Below, one piece after another: positions 5,496 to 6,167 of a DNA stretch of 6,167 nt (its first letter is position 1; each line of letters starts with the position of its first letter). The stretch is from the NCBI GenBank assembly GCA_016195505.1, contig JACPZN010000390.1, positions 1-6,167 of the forward strand, in the 5' to 3' direction. A model generated the notes under the pieces. The model had not been told where the DNA came from, searched no databases, and saw only the letters and a list, made by a program, of their open reading frames with translations. The position numbers were made by a program, and so were the translations under genes. Source of the DNA: Nitrospirota bacterium (lineage in GTDB: Bacteria; Nitrospirota; Nitrospiria; Nitrospirales; Nitrospiraceae).

Positions 5496-6167
5496 CCCCG
5501 GTACAGGCTGTCATCGCAAAGGAACTCCGGGGCTATTTCGTATCCCCGATCGTCTACGTCGTCGGTGCGGTGTTCCTGCTCATCTTCGGATTTCTCTCGT
5601 ACCTCTATATCGGGTTCGCCAGTTCGCAGGCCATCCAGCTCATGCAGATGCAGGGGGGGCCGGCACAGATCAACTTGAACGATCTGGTGTTCCGAAACCT
5701 ATTTGCCAGCATGCGCCTGGTCCTGCTGATTGTTCTGCCTATTCTGACCATGCGGTTGTTTGCCGAAGAGAGAAAATTGCGGACGTTTGAGTTCTTGATG
5801 ACCTCGCCCATCGGCATAAATGAAATCGTTGCGGGTAAATTCGTCAGCGTGCTGCTGATCTATCTGGGCCTGTTGGGATTGACCGGGCTGGCTCCGACAG
5901 TGCTGATGCTCTTCAGCGACTTCGATTGGAACCCGGTTCTGACCGGCTATTTGGGAATGGCGCTCCTGGGCGCTTTGTTTCTCTCCGTGGGCGTGTTTGC
6001 CTCGGCGCTAACGGAAAACCAGATTGTCGCCGCCTTCGTCAGTTTCGGCATGCTCCTGACGATCTGGCTGATCTCAGGATTCGGCGCGCTCCTCGGCGAC
6101 ACCACCGCAGGCCATGTCATCTCGTATATCTCGTTCATGGAGCATTATGATCGCCTCGTACGGGGAC
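5492..6167 (+). CDS. ABC-2 permease, GldF-like, 3' end outside the window
   Basis: The frame starts at the ATG of the ATGA overlap (5492-5495) with AGGAG at 5479-5483, and stays open to the right edge, giving 225 residues. The N-terminus TPVQAVIAKELRGYFVSP is an amphipathic pre-helix typical of ABC-2 permeases. Hydrophobic segments lie near 20-42, 70-90, 116-138, 150-170 and 178-200. The loop RLFAEERKLRTFEFLMTSPI (88-107) is the hallmark of the family: a charged cytoplasmic segment that contacts the ATPase. The last residues, FMEHYDRLVRG, match the start of the conserved motif before the final helix, so only a short C-terminal part (perhaps 20-40 residues) should be missing. It forms the membrane channel with the upstream ATPase, probably as a homodimer. 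In related operons a GldG-like protein and a DUF4340 protein follow. Confidence 0.93.
   Translation, partial: MTPVQAVIAKELRGYFVSPIVYVVGAVFLLIFGFLSYLYIGFASSQAIQLMQMQGGPAQINLNDLVFRNLFASMRLVLLIVLPILTMRLFAEERKLRTFEFLMTSPIGINEIVAGKFVSVLLIYLGLLGLTGLAPTVLMLFSDFDWNPVLTGYLGMALLGALFLSVGVFASALTENQIVAAFVSFGMLLTIWLISGFGALLGDTTAGHVISYISFMEHYDRLVRG

Noticed and set aside
5386..5790. 134-residue plus-strand frame overlapping the ABC genes
   Set aside because: Out-of-frame shadow of the ATPase and permease, with Arg-rich translation and no family similarity. The permease frame is the convincing one.

Overview
The window looks like ordinary chromosomal DNA from a moderately GC-rich, Gram-negative (two-membrane) bacterium. 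Two predicted lipoproteins, one of them an RlpA-type cell-wall protein, and a GldA-type ABC exporter support that. The combination of HEAT-repeat proteins, RlpA and a GldA/GldF-like exporter reminds me of Nitrospira and its relatives. That placement is recollection and inference, since no marker gene is present. There are no tRNAs, rRNAs, CRISPR arrays, insertion sequences or phage genes that I can see.

Left third (1-2515): a plus-strand pair, consisting of the 3' part of a HEAT-repeat protein and a short membrane-anchored coiled-coil protein. It runs tail to tail into a minus-strand pair, a 71-residue very basic protein followed by a second HEAT-repeat protein. The two converging stop codons are one base apart at 1422-1428. 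A minus-strand promoter at 2576-2605 probably drives the minus pair.

Middle (2516-4265): two minus-strand envelope genes. One is rlpA, a septal-ring/peptidoglycan lipoprotein with its own strong promoter and a leader of about 185 nt. The other is a 207-residue lipoprotein with some resemblance to the YajG type. The 344 bases between them (3298-3641) hold the rlpA promoter and leader and no convincing gene.

Right third (4266-6167): a 228-base divergent regulatory region carries two back-to-back promoters and a perfect 14-bp palindrome. It is followed on the plus strand by an ABC-2 type exporter: an ATPase with the GldA-style signature LSRGYRQ, then a permease that overlaps it by ATGA and runs off the window. 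In known relatives this pair is commonly followed by GldG-like and DUF4340-like genes, but that part lies outside the window.

No striking unknown system is evident. The most notable items are the convergent HEAT-protein cluster with two unnamed small proteins, the RlpA active-site substitution, the possible structured rlpA leader, and palindromes near two promoters.
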